From Gammaproteobacteria bacterium (GTDB lineage: Bacteria; Pseudomonadota; Gammaproteobacteria; Steroidobacterales; Steroidobacteraceae), in contig JANXYK010000057.1 of NCBI GenBank assembly GCA_025350055.1, forward strand, positions 1 to 64,000: 64,000 bases of DNA, in the 5' to 3' direction. This document shows, piece by piece, positions 39,031-47,347 of the stretch (its first letter is position 1; the number at the start of each line of letters is the position of its first letter). A program made the translations under genes and the position numbers. The notes beneath the pieces are model-generated. The model saw only the letters and a program-made list of their open reading frames with translations. It was not told the DNA's origin and did no database searches.

Positions 39031-41481
39031 TTACGCATCGGCGTTGCCCAGAAACGCGGGCAGCCACGTACCAGGATCGGTACCGAATCGGGCCATAGCC
39101 TGGTGCATCTTCTCGACGGTGCTGCGCCGTCCGGCCAGCACTGACAGTTCAGCGTCGAAGCCCTTCAGGTCCAGTTCGCAAACGACACTTGCGTGCCCCT
39201 GCTTGACCAGAAACTGACGTGCACCAGGATTGAGCCGTTCCTTGATGAGCCGGAATTCGCGCTCACTGAGTCCAAGCTGATCAACGTACTCGGAGGCGCT
39301 GGCATCCGGATTTGGAAAGAACACTTTGGTAGCCGTCTGCTCGACGACGGTGCGACAGATATCGCTCACGAGCACATCGCTAGTGCTCTGGGTTGCAAAG
39401 CACATGGCGCCGTTGAGTTTGCGCCAGGTCTTGGGTCCATCCTTGGCGAAATCCGTGAACGCGGGATCCGCCAGCAACCGCCAGAATTCGTCCAGCCAGC
39501 AGACCATGCGGCGACCATCCAGCAGCTGACGGATCAGGTGGAACAGATACAGCGTCAGCGGTGCACGCGTGACGGAATTGTTCAGGAAGTCGCTGACGTC
39601 TATGCCCATCAACGTGCCAGCGCCCATTCGATCCGATAGTGTGTCAACGCGATTGTCAAAGACCCAGGCGTAGGCACCGTGGGTCCGCTCGCACCACGGC
39701 GCCAGCCTGGTGTGCAAGCCATCTACCGCCGTAGCATCCAGGAACTCGATAAGCATCGAGAGCCGGCGAGATTCCGGATCCAGCGCCAGAACTCCTCGCA
39801 GAGCCTGATCAATCTCAACTTGCTCGCGCGCTGAGAGTTGGCCGCCTCGCGGCGGCCGCAAGAGCGCATGCAGCCATTGCTTCAGGAACTCGACATGAAC
39901 GGGGGTTGCTGGCAACTGCAAGGGATTGAGTCCCGAGGCCACCCCATCGGGCAAGGCGAGATACTCGCCGCCCAAGGCCCGCACCAGGATTTCCAGCCCA
40001 CGATCCTTGTCAATGATGACCTGGGTCGCTCCGGCTCGATACAACATGGCCACCATGAAGCCCACGAAGACGGTCTTGCCAGAGCCCGTCGGTCCGCAAA
40101 TGAGAGTATGTCCCGTGTCCTTCCTGCTGCCGCCGTCAACTTCGGCCGGATCGCTGGCATGCAAGGAGAAGTGATAGGGGGAATGCGCACTGGTCATGAG
40201 CAGCGCGAGCGCATCGCCCCAGTGGTTGTCGACTGCACGTCCGCACGGATAGTTGTGCGACGCGGCCATCGCGGCAAAATTGCGCGATGTGATGGGCGCC
40301 TTGCGCGGCCGAAAGTGGCTGTTCCCGGGAAACTGGGCCCAGAACGCCGCCTCCAGCGCCAGATCTTCGCGCGCGACAGTCATGCCGGTCTCGGCCAATG
40401 CGTTGCGGGCCGCAGCCAGACGTGCGTTCAGTTCGCGTAGTGCGGCGCCAACACCATCCGTGCTCGCCGACCCCGGGACCTCCGCAATTACCTGCAATGA
40501 GAGATGATGATCCCCCATGACAAAGTCATTGCTGGCCAGTGAATCCAGGGCGGAGCTTAGCGCCTCGGCCTGAGACAAGGCGAAATCCCCTGAATTGGCC
40601 AGGCGATGGATTTGCCGTTGCAATAGTCCCTGGCTCGTTGCCCGGCTCAAAAACGTGAAGGACTGGGTCAGGACAAGTGGAAATGGCAGTGACAGTAGTC
40701 GATCGAACACTCCCACTGCGCTGGCGGCTGGGTACTCCTTGATACCCAGCATTGCACCGATGCGAGTGGCTGCGGGCATCCGGTATTCGATGACTTCGCT
40801 GCCAAACAACATCCGGCTCGTCACCATGGCCTGGCTGAGCGGCCCCCTGGGTAGTGGCATCGGCTGCCATTCGCCGTTCGCCAGTAACGCCAGAAACTCC
40901 ACGAGCGAAGAACACCACGTACCATTGCGTTGATACGCGCCCAGTTCTTCAGGCTCGTGCAGCGCCAGTGCTGCACTTATAAACTGTGCGGTGCGCCCGC
41001 AGGCTTCCAGCGCTTCTGCATCCTGCCGGTCGGAGGGGGTAGTGCCCATCTTCTTGAGCGCCTGCGCAGCTACGGAGCTGCCTATATCCGTGGTAGGGCG
41101 GTAGAGCACCGACAAATACAGTTCATTGACCATGAGGGATTCATCCGCAAGTCGGCGTCGATAGCGGCGATGCAGATGTTCGGCGAAGTTGTTCGCTTCA
41201 CCTAGGGCAACAGAGCCGGACAGTCGGCGCCTTATGAGATGCGTCCACAACGCAAGATTCGGGGAAGCGATGTTTCTCCACAACGCATTGAGCCGCTCAT
41301 GCCAATCGTTGAGCACGACATCATCCACGGTCTCAAAACTGACGCCGCCCAGGCGCAAGGACTGCAGGTACTGGCCGGACGACGTCTTGATCAGGTTGGG
41401 TGCGACGTGAGCGACATAGGGCAGCTGCGTCGCCGCTGCCGCTTCCTGCCCGAAAGTCGCTTTGCGCCGGGAGCTCAACAT
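39031..41481 (-). CDS. virB4: VirB4-like T4SS ATPase
   Basis: About 816 residues from the ATG at 41481. The N-terminal half is the CagE/VirB4 domain (RYRRRLADESLMVNELYLSV). The C-terminal motor has Walker A LICGPTGSGKTVFVGFM and Walker B RRMVCWLDEFWRLLADP, with ICRTVVEQTATKVFFPNPDA and RQFLVKQGHASVVCELD near the end. It energises pilus biogenesis. It overlaps virB3 by 7 bases. Confidence 0.9.
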   Translation of the reverse strand: MLSSRRKATFGQEAAAATQLPYVAHVAPNLIKTSSGQYLQSLRLGGVSFETVDDVVLNDWHERLNALWRNIASPNLALWTHLIRRRLSGSVALGEANNFAEHLHRRYRRRLADESLMVNELYLSVLYRPTTDIGSSVAAQALKKMGTTPSDRQDAEALEACGRTAQFISAALALHEPEELGAYQRNGTWCSSLVEFLALLANGEWQPMPLPRGPLSQAMVTSRMLFGSEVIEYRMPAATRIGAMLGIKEYPAASAVGVFDRLLSLPFPLVLTQSFTFLSRATSQGLLQRQIHRLANSGDFALSQAEALSSALDSLASNDFVMGDHHLSLQVIAEVPGSASTDGVGAALRELNARLAAARNALAETGMTVAREDLALEAAFWAQFPGNSHFRPRKAPITSRNFAAMAASHNYPCGRAVDNHWGDALALLMTSAHSPYHFSLHASDPAEVDGGSRKDTGHTLICGPTGSGKTVFVGFMVAMLYRAGATQVIIDKDRGLEILVRALGGEYLALPDGVASGLNPLQLPATPVHVEFLKQWLHALLRPPRGGQLSAREQVEIDQALRGVLALDPESRRLSMLIEFLDATAVDGLHTRLAPWCERTHGAYAWVFDNRVDTLSDRMGAGTLMGIDVSDFLNNSVTRAPLTLYLFHLIRQLLDGRRMVCWLDEFWRLLADPAFTDFAKDGPKTWRKLNGAMCFATQSTSDVLVSDICRTVVEQTATKVFFPNPDASASEYVDQLGLSEREFRLIKERLNPGARQFLVKQGHASVVCELDLKGFDAELSVLAGRRSTVEKMHQAMARFGTDPGTWLPAFLGNADA

Positions 41482-41852
41482 ACGGGCGGCGCACACTGGC
41501 GGCTTCGTCGTCCACGGCGATTGACCGGAAGCATGCTCAACGGGCTATAGCTGCTCGCCCGCCAGTACCAGTAGCTGGTCAACAAGGCGGGAAGCCGCGT
41601 ACGAAACCACAACAGCAGCAGGTCAAAACACCTGGGATCACGGGCACACAGCAACACACAAACACCATGTATGGGCACACACACCAAGAGCGTCAGCAGG
41701 TTGCGCGTCAGCAGGAACGCCTCCATAGTGAACATCATGTTCGCCAGCAGCGAGGCGTAACTGACGCCCCAGCGCATCGGTGGCCGCGTGGCACCTACAA
41801 ACAGCGGCTCGGAAATCACACCCCCATTGCGCTTTCTGGATTCCATGGTCAT
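41475..41852 (-). CDS. virB3: VirB3-like T4SS membrane protein
   Basis: About 125 residues from MTMESRKRNGGVISEPLFVG. One or two adjacent membrane helices (LLTLLVCVPIHGVCVLLC) follow the start motif, with the VirB3 pattern (PLFVGATRP near the N-terminus). It lies between virB2 and virB4 with no gaps. An alternative start six bases downstream is possible. Confidence 0.75.
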   Translation of the reverse strand: MTMESRKRNGGVISEPLFVGATRPPMRWGVSYASLLANMMFTMEAFLLTRNLLTLLVCVPIHGVCVLLCARDPRCFDLLLLWFRTRLPALLTSYWYWRASSYSPLSMLPVNRRGRRSRQCAPPVC

Positions 41853-41859
41853 GCCAGGG

Positions 41860-42141
41860 CTACACAGCGAACATGCCGCGAATCCAGGTGACGATCTGCG
41901 GCGCGCCAAAGGCAATGGCAATCCCGAACAGTGCTCCCAGGCACCATCCCCACGAGACGCGCGACGCCATTGCCATGGCCCCGAGCACCATCACCAGAAT
42001 GATGGCCAGTGGCGTCAGCCACGCCAGAATATTGGACTGCAGCGACGTCATGCCCGTCATGAACGGTGACGCTTGTGCAGCAGCTACTCCCGGCAGCACA
42101 AACAACCCTACGAGTTCACCGACAGTGCGCACCCTGTTCAT
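41860..42141 (-). CDS. virB2: VirB2-like conjugative pilin
   Basis: 93 residues. A signal peptide (about 1-22, cleaved after AAA) is followed by two hydrophobic helices separated by a short basic turn (LTPLAIILVMVLGAMAMASR, then WGWCLGALFGIAIAFGAPQI), the TrbC/VirB2 pilin layout. It is the second gene of the operon. Confidence 0.85.
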   Translation of the reverse strand: MNRVRTVGELVGLFVLPGVAAAQASPFMTGMTSLQSNILAWLTPLAIILVMVLGAMAMASRVSWGWCLGALFGIAIAFGAPQIVTWIRGMFAV

Positions 42142-42149
42142 GGCGATCC

Positions 42150-42545
42150 TCAGGCTTCCACAGCCTGAAAGGCGTGATGCTCGGAGCGCCGGCCATCCAG
42201 CTCATCGCGCTTCACCTTGCCAGGCGCTCCGAAGCGGAAGCCCTGCACGACATACGAGTAGTCGTATTGCTTCTCGCCCTGTTTGTCAGTCCAATTGTTG
42301 GCGCGTATGCGTGCGTCTAGGATCAACTGATCGCCCTTGCGGGCGTTCTTGGCAATCGCCTCGCCCAGCGCGCCAAAGGCTACAAACCAGAGACTTGTAG
42401 TTACTTCCCGAGCACCTCCATCCTCGTCCTTGCCAGCATAGTCATTTCCGACCAGACAGAAGCGCGTATAGGCCACCTCCCCCTTGTCGAGGCTCTCGGG
42501 TTCTTTGGCAAGATTGCCGATAGCGGTGAGCGTGAAACTGTTCAT
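42150..42545 (-). CDS. Single-stranded DNA-binding protein
   Basis: 131 residues with an OB-fold SSB core: VAYTRFCLVGNDYAGKDEDG, EVTTSLWFVAFGALGEAIAK and ARKGDQLILDARIRANNWTD. It ends without the acidic DDDIPF-type tip of housekeeping SSB. It heads the T4SS run 9 bases before virB2, so it probably protects incoming or transferred single strands. Confidence 0.85.
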   Translation of the reverse strand: MNSFTLTAIGNLAKEPESLDKGEVAYTRFCLVGNDYAGKDEDGGAREVTTSLWFVAFGALGEAIAKNARKGDQLILDARIRANNWTDKQGEKQYDYSYVVQGFRFGAPGKVKRDELDGRRSEHHAFQAVEA

Positions 42546-42711
42546 GGGTATCCCCTGGTAGTTGACGGTGTGGGTAACAGAGCATCATTGCTCGATGGCA
42601 AGTCTGCGCACTTCACCGCACGAGAGGTAGCAAGCAATCTGACGACTTTGACCAGAAATTCATTGCGCGCTTGGCGCTGCCTTGCAATGCGTCGACAATG
42701 ACCCGGTACGA

Positions 42712-42727
42712 CGCAGACATATCTGCG
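42712..42727. promoter_or_regulatory. Palindrome upstream of the small plus-strand gene
   Basis: CGCAGA (42712-42717) and TCTGCG (42722-42727) are reverse complements around CATA. The site lies 22 bases before the ATG at 42750 and 167 bases from the start of ssb, within the divergent intergenic region. It may be an operator. No matching site was seen elsewhere in the window. Confidence 0.35.
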
Positions 42728-42749
42728 GATCGAGCAGGAGGAGCGCGAC

Positions 42750-42953
42750 ATGGTTGAAGGCACAATCGAGGAATGCATCGACAAACTCGATGCGTTCATG
42801 GAGACATTAAACAAATTCCCGGAGCCTGTGCTGGCCCTGGCTATGCGCGTGCACGTAACCGCATTGCTACGTGCGCTCCTTGAAGCGCAAACGCTGACTG
42901 AAGCGCAAGTGCGCGACTATCTCAGCGAACTCACTAGCGATGTCTTTGCCTGA
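42750..42953 (+). CDS. Small helical protein of unknown function
   Basis: 67 residues (MVEGTIEECIDKLDAFMETL, then LAMRVHVTALLRALLEAQTL and an acidic tail), mostly predicted helix. A good ribosome binding site AGGAGG lies 7-12 bases upstream. It is transcribed away from the ssb-virB operon; a regulator of that operon is a reasonable guess, but I do not recognise it. Confidence 0.5.
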   Translation: MVEGTIEECIDKLDAFMETLNKFPEPVLALAMRVHVTALLRALLEAQTLTEAQVRDYLSELTSDVFA

Positions 42954-43081
42954 GCCTTATCTGGCGCCCCGGTGACGCGGCTCGCGATGCCACAAGACAT
43001 TCGTCAGCCACCAGGAACTCGACGATACCCCGCAACTGGGCAATGCCGCGCCTGGTGTTAGAGATCCCACCTTTCTACATC

Positions 43082-43133
43082 TGTCCTTCTCATAGGGACA
43101 GCTTTACGAGATAGTGTCCTTCCTTAAGGGACA
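43082..43133 (+). promoter_or_regulatory. Tandem 19-bp inverted repeats upstream of the AAA-ATPase remnant
   Basis: TGTCCTTCTCATAGGGACA (43082-43100) and TGTCCTTCCTTAAGGGACA (43115-43133) are each palindromic at their ends and share 15 of 19 bases. Their starts are 33 bases apart, about three helical turns. The second ends 17 bases before the ATG at 43151. They look like a two-site operator of the downstream ATPase gene. Confidence 0.6.
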
Positions 43134-43150
43134 CGATTGGAACACTGCCA

Positions 43151-43438
43151 ATGTCGCTTCATCCCATTCTGGAGGAGAAGCTCAACGCCGCGCTGGGGCC
43201 AACTCAGGTGGCTGGATTGACTCGCCGCGACGCCACCTTGCCAAAACTGTCCGGCAAGGCGCACGCGGTCACGGGCATGCGTCGTTCCGGCAAGACTACG
43301 CATGCCGCCGCGCAAACCACCCCGAAGCTGCCGGCTACACTTTTGGTACTGACGCAAGAGCAGGTTATCGCATTGGGCGATCAACCCGTTCGCGTACGCC
43401 CCGCCTACGAATGGATGCTCACCGAAAGCGCCGCTTGA
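43151..43438 (+). pseudogene. AAA-ATPase with its middle deleted
   Basis: 95 codons, no stops. Residues 1-50 are the N-terminus of a DUF4143-type ATPase (MSLHPILEEKLNAALGPTQV, GLTRRDATLPKLSGKAHAVT) with P-loop GMRRSGKTT at 42-50. From about residue 52 the sequence resembles the family's extreme C-terminus (LVLTQEQVIALGDQPVRVRP, AYEWML). Intact relatives are about 400 residues, so about 300 residues are missing in frame. Junction near 43301. It is probably non-functional, yet keeps its operators. Confidence 0.65.
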
Positions 43439-43496
43439 TCAGGCTGTCGTGACTCCGTCGCGACGTGATGCGCAAGTCAGTGTCGCGGTCTCTTAC

Positions 43497-44240
43497 TCAG
43501 CGATGCGCAAACACCGGCACGCGCTTCAGCCATAGTTTCAACGCCTGCCAATAGATATGAAACAGCGCCCCTGCCCCGATCAGCGGTGAATACAACAGCG
43601 CACTGCCCAGGCTACGCGCCGAAAGCTCCCGACGCTGCAGTTGCAGCCCGGCGTCGAAATGCCGGCGCTCGCCCATCCGGTTTCTCATGTGCACCAGCAA
43701 CTCGTTACCGGGCTCGCTGAAGGCCCAGTCGTACTGCATGTCCATGGGCATGAAGGGTGACACGTGAAAGGCCTTCGGGAATGAGGCTTTGATCGTCGCT
43801 GTGTGCTCAAGCGCTGCCGACGCTTCCAGCACGTAGTGGTGGCGTTCGTTCCAGGGCGTGTTGGTGATTTCGGCCAGCACGTACTCGACCGCGATATCTT
43901 CGGCGTCGTAGCAGTAGTAGAACGTTACCGGATTGAAGCACACACCGAACATGCGCAGCTGCGTCAGCATGCGGATCGGTCCATTCGGCCGCTTGCCGGT
44001 GCGCACCTCAACGCGGCGACGCACCTCTTCCGCCAGGTCCACGCGCTCATCGCCGAGGTAGTCGGCGCGCCTGAACCACACCAGGTTGCGGCGCGCGACC
44101 GACCAGAACCAGCGCCCGCGGAAGACTGTCGGCAGCTCAGACAAATCCAGCCACAGCAGGCACACGCGATAGTTGAATGCGTGCGACTTCGGCAGGTAGC
44201 GCTGGTGGCTAACTTGCCCGAAATAGATGGCGCTGTGCAT
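43497..44240 (-). CDS. DUF1365 family protein
   Basis: 247 residues from the ATG at 44240 (MHSAIYFGQVSHQRYLPKSH). The conserved DUF1365 blocks are MLTQLRMFGVCFNPVTFYYC, EITNTPWNERHHYVL and KAFHVSPFMPMDMQYDW. The family is regularly encoded beside FAD amine-oxidase-like proteins and CFA synthase in RpoE/ChrR-controlled clusters and is thought to act in membrane-lipid modification. It overlaps the upstream FAD enzyme gene by 32 bases. Last gene of the operon. Confidence 0.85.
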   Translation of the reverse strand: MHSAIYFGQVSHQRYLPKSHAFNYRVCLLWLDLSELPTVFRGRWFWSVARRNLVWFRRADYLGDERVDLAEEVRRRVEVRTGKRPNGPIRMLTQLRMFGVCFNPVTFYYCYDAEDIAVEYVLAEITNTPWNERHHYVLEASAALEHTATIKASFPKAFHVSPFMPMDMQYDWAFSEPGNELLVHMRNRMGERRHFDAGLQLQRRELSARSLGSALLYSPLIGAGALFHIYWQALKLWLKRVPVFAHR

Positions 44241-45480
44241 GGTCCTGCCTGAAGTGGGCCACTGCCTGCAGGGCACTGGCCACGCCATCTTCGTGAAAGC
44301 CATTGCGCCACCAGGCGCCACAAAAATAGGTGCCGCGGTAGCCGTTGAGCTCGCGATGGCGCAGTTGTGCCCGCGTGCTGGCGGGTGAGAACAGGGGGTG
44401 ATGGTAAGTCTCGCGCGCCAGCACCAGCTCGGGATCGATGGCATCGCTGCGATTGAGCGTCACGAGAAAGGGACTGGTGGAATCCAGGCGCTGCAGCAGG
44501 TTCATGTTGTAGGTCAACTGCACCGGCCCATCGCGATCGGCGGTCACGTGATAGTTCCAGGCGGCCCAGGCGCGGTGCGCCCTGGGCAGCAGCGAGGCAT
44601 CCCGGTGCAGCACCGCTTCATTGCGCTGGAATGGGATGGATCCCAGCACCTCGCACTCCTGCGAGGTCGGCTGCGCGAGCAGCTTCAAGGCCTGATCACT
44701 GTGGCAGGCGAGGAAGATGGCATCGTAGCGCGTGGGTCCGGCGCCGCCGGCGTTGAGCCATATGCCGTTCACTTCGCGTCGCAGATGCTCGGCGGGCGAG
44801 TTCAGGCGAATGCGGTGGCGGAACGGTGCGATCAGGCGCTCGACGTAGTGCATCGACCCCCCGGCAATCGAGCGCCACTCGGGGTGCTTGCCGGCCGAGA
44901 GCATGCCGTGGTTGTGCAGGAAGCGGACGAAGTACTGCGCCGGGAACTGCAACATCAAACCCGGTCGCGTCGACCAGATGGCCGCCCCCATCGGGACGAT
45001 GAACTGGTCGATGAAGTGCTGGCTGTAGCCTTCGCGCTGCAGGTACTCGCCGAGCGCGATATCGGCCACGCCTTCCGCCAGGAGCCTGGGCGCGCGCGCG
45101 TTGAAGCGCATGATCTCGCGCAGCATGCGCAGAAAGGTGGGGTTCAGGAGGTTGCGCCGCTGCGCAAACAAGCTATTGAAGTTGGTGCCGCTGTATTCAA
45201 GGCCGGAACGCTCATCCTTCACCGAGAAGCTCATGGTGCTCGGTTGCGACTCCACGCCCAGGCTGGCCAGCATCCTGCTGAACTCGGGATAGTTGCGCGT
45301 GTTGTAGACGATGAAGCCGGTATCGATCGCGTAGTGCCGTCCGTCGGCTTCCACCTGATGCGTGTGCGAGTGCCCGCCGATCCGCGACCCGGCTTCGAAC
45401 ACGGTGATGTCGTGCTCCGCCTGCAGCTCGCGGGCGACGGTGTTGCCGGCGATACCAGCGCCGATGATCGCGATCTTCAT
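44209..45480 (-). CDS. FAD-dependent amine-oxidase-like oxidoreductase
   Basis: 423 residues. It opens with the Rossmann FAD motif KIAIIGAGIAGNTVARELQA, then AGSRIGGHSHTH and TGFIVYNTRNYPEF, and ends with GTYFCGAWWRNGFHEDG-VASALQA. This is the NAD/FAD-binding protein family that pairs with DUF1365 and CFA synthase genes. Its relatives are implicated in fatty-acid desaturation or furan-fatty-acid formation; the substrate here is not shown. It overlaps the lipocalin gene by 4 bases. Confidence 0.85.
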   Translation of the reverse strand: MKIAIIGAGIAGNTVARELQAEHDITVFEAGSRIGGHSHTHQVEADGRHYAIDTGFIVYNTRNYPEFSRMLASLGVESQPSTMSFSVKDERSGLEYSGTNFNSLFAQRRNLLNPTFLRMLREIMRFNARAPRLLAEGVADIALGEYLQREGYSQHFIDQFIVPMGAAIWSTRPGLMLQFPAQYFVRFLHNHGMLSAGKHPEWRSIAGGSMHYVERLIAPFRHRIRLNSPAEHLRREVNGIWLNAGGAGPTRYDAIFLACHSDQALKLLAQPTSQECEVLGSIPFQRNEAVLHRDASLLPRAHRAWAAWNYHVTADRDGPVQLTYNMNLLQRLDSTSPFLVTLNRSDAIDPELVLARETYHHPLFSPASTRAQLRHRELNGYRGTYFCGAWWRNGFHEDGVASALQAVAHFRQDHAQRHLFRAS

Positions 45481-46007
45481 TGCTGCGGTACCCGCTGAAT
45501 CTTGTCGCGCTGGTAGCCGAGCGATTCAGCGATGGCGATCAGCTTCTGCACATCCGCCTCGGCCATGTGCGGCGTGCGGGCCATGATCCACAGGTAATCG
45601 CGCTTGGTTCGCGCGATGATGGTCTGGCTGTAGTCCTCGGAGAGGTAGGCAATGCGATAGTCGGCCTTGATCGGCCACACGAAGCGCATGCCCCAGACGG
45701 CGTTGCTGTGCGTGTCGGTGACGAAGCCGCGCGGGGTATAGCGCTTCTCGGGGCCATCAATGGAGCCAGCGCGATAGGTGAAAGTGGTCTCGATCGTGCC
45801 GTCGGCCGCCAGGTGATAGGACTCTTTGGCCTGGTAGGCATGCTTCTCGATCGAGGTCGGGATATTCGCTATGACATACCAGTCGCCCATGAAGCGCTGC
45901 AGGTCGACGTGCGCAACAGTGGGCAGCGCGGCATCGGTCCGGTCTTTGCAGGCCAGCAATGCCAGTGAAGCGCTGAGCATCAGCGCCAGTATCCGTTTGA
46001 CAGCCAT
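45477..46007 (-). CDS. blc: Lipocalin-family lipoprotein (Blc-like)
   Basis: 176 residues. Lipoprotein signal with lipobox LLAC (Cys at about 20), then the lipocalin Gly-x-Trp motif RFMGDWYVIANIPTSIE and RKDYLWIMARTP-like SCR3 (TKRDYLWIMARTPHM). Bacterial lipocalins bind lysophospholipids at the outer membrane. It lies in the lipid-modification operon, consistent with membrane repair. Confidence 0.85.
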   Translation of the reverse strand: MAVKRILALMLSASLALLACKDRTDAALPTVAHVDLQRFMGDWYVIANIPTSIEKHAYQAKESYHLAADGTIETTFTYRAGSIDGPEKRYTPRGFVTDTHSNAVWGMRFVWPIKADYRIAYLSEDYSQTIIARTKRDYLWIMARTPHMAEADVQKLIAIAESLGYQRDKIQRVPQQ

Positions 46008-46022
46008 GGCAAGAGTCGCTCC

Positions 46023-46805
46023 TTAGGTGGCGTTGCGCGGCGGTAGCGGAAGGAAAGCAGAGGTGCGTGCGATGTAGGCCTGATAGCCTGGGCGGCGCTG
46101 CCCGATGTCGCGCTCGAGCAGGCTGACCCCGGAAACACGCAGCAGCAGCACGGTCATGAGCAGCGGCGAAATCACGGTCCACCATGTTGCTGGGCTCGCT
46201 GAGACAACAAAAAATCCCCACCACACCAGGCATTCGCCGAAGTAGTTGGGGTGGCGGCTGTAGCGCCACAAGCCCGTGTCCAGTACCTGATCGGCCGTGG
46301 TCTTCTGCAACCGGAAGCGGGTCAGTTGCCGGTCGGCAATCGCTTCCCAGGCGAGTCCGAACAATGCGAGCGCCGCGCCGAATCCAGACACCAGCGCATT
46401 GCCGGTGTTTGCAGTGGCGCCCGCCGCCAACGGCAAGGAGACGATCCAGGCCAACACCGCCTGCAACAGGAACACATACAACAGGCTCGTCCACCAGAAG
46501 CCCGGCTCGTTGCGCGCCCGGATCGCGGCGTAGCGTCGATCCTCCGGCGCACTCCAGTTGCGCCGCGCCAGATGGATCGCCAATCGCAGCGACCACAGCA
46601 GCACCAACAGGAGTTGGGCGACTCCGGCACGGCCCAGGGATGGACTGGTCAGCGCAACGGTGATGCCGGCTGCGAGCAGGAACAGCGGCCACCCGATATC
46701 GATCAAACCGACATTGCGCCGCCAGGTGCATATGACCCAAGCCAGCAATGCCAGGACGGCAATGGGCACGAAGCTGGTGAACCAGATGTTCAGCAGTGAC
46801 CTCAT
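46023..46805 (-). CDS. DUF1295 membrane protein (steroid 5-alpha-reductase-like)
   Basis: 260 residues with six or so membrane helices and the C-terminal signature LWRYSRHPNYFGECLVWWGF, which is the isoprenylcysteine methyltransferase/5-alpha-reductase-like NADPH-binding motif. It ends with YQAYIARTSAFLPLPPR. It probably reduces or modifies a lipid. Its start overlaps the DUF2878 gene's stop by 4 bases. Confidence 0.85.
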   Translation of the reverse strand: MRSLLNIWFTSFVPIAVLALLAWVICTWRRNVGLIDIGWPLFLLAAGITVALTSPSLGRAGVAQLLLVLLWSLRLAIHLARRNWSAPEDRRYAAIRARNEPGFWWTSLLYVFLLQAVLAWIVSLPLAAGATANTGNALVSGFGAALALFGLAWEAIADRQLTRFRLQKTTADQVLDTGLWRYSRHPNYFGECLVWWGFFVVSASPATWWTVISPLLMTVLLLRVSGVSLLERDIGQRRPGYQAYIARTSAFLPLPPRNAT

Positions 46806-47347
46806 GCGGGCACTTCCCAGCGCCGCGCCAGCTCAGACAACAAAGGCAATGCCAGGGCCCAGAGCAGCGCGATGGCCCACAGCGACGCACTCGCCGGCAG
46901 CTCGAGTGCTCCCAGCCTCGCGCCGGCAAGGTAAGAAAGGCCGCCGCCCGCCGCGCCCACCAGGCCGCCCAGCAGCCATCGACCCTGGAGCCAACGCAAC
47001 GAAGTCGTCAAAGTAGTTGCGAACAGGCCCCACAGCGCGACCATCCACACGGGGACGCCCGCAATCGACCAGGGTCCGCTGGGAAATGCTGTCATCCCCA
47101 GCACACGCAGGCCCACCTCGCCCGCCGCGCCCAGTGCGAGCGCCACCAGCACGAGCGCCAGCGCCTGCATTCGCCGCGGGTTCGGTACGACGTAGAGCAG
47201 CAGCACCAGGGTGATCACGCACGGCCCCAGCAACAAGTGATGACGGGCGGCGCCCAGCACTGCGCACCACCAGCCCAGCTGGAACAGCACAAGGTTCCGA
47301 AACATGGCGGCGCGACCTGTGGGCACGGCTGCACTCGAGTCAGTCAC
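46802..47347 (-). CDS. DUF2878 membrane protein
   Basis: About 181 residues from the GTG at 47347, which overlaps the CFA synthase stop; a plain ATG at 47305 (MFRNLVLFQLGWW) gives a more typical N-terminus. Five or so hydrophobic helices and the internal PSGPWSIAGVPVWMVALWGL motif fit the DUF2878 family. It is found beside CFA synthase and DUF1295 genes in similar operons. Function unknown. Confidence 0.7.
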   Translation of the reverse strand: MTDSSAAVPTGRAAMFRNLVLFQLGWWCAVLGAARHHLLLGPCVITLVLLLYVVPNPRRMQALALVLVALALGAAGEVGLRVLGMTAFPSGPWSIAGVPVWMVALWGLFATTLTTSLRWLQGRWLLGGLVGAAGGGLSYLAGARLGALELPASASLWAIALLWALALPLLSELARRWEVPA

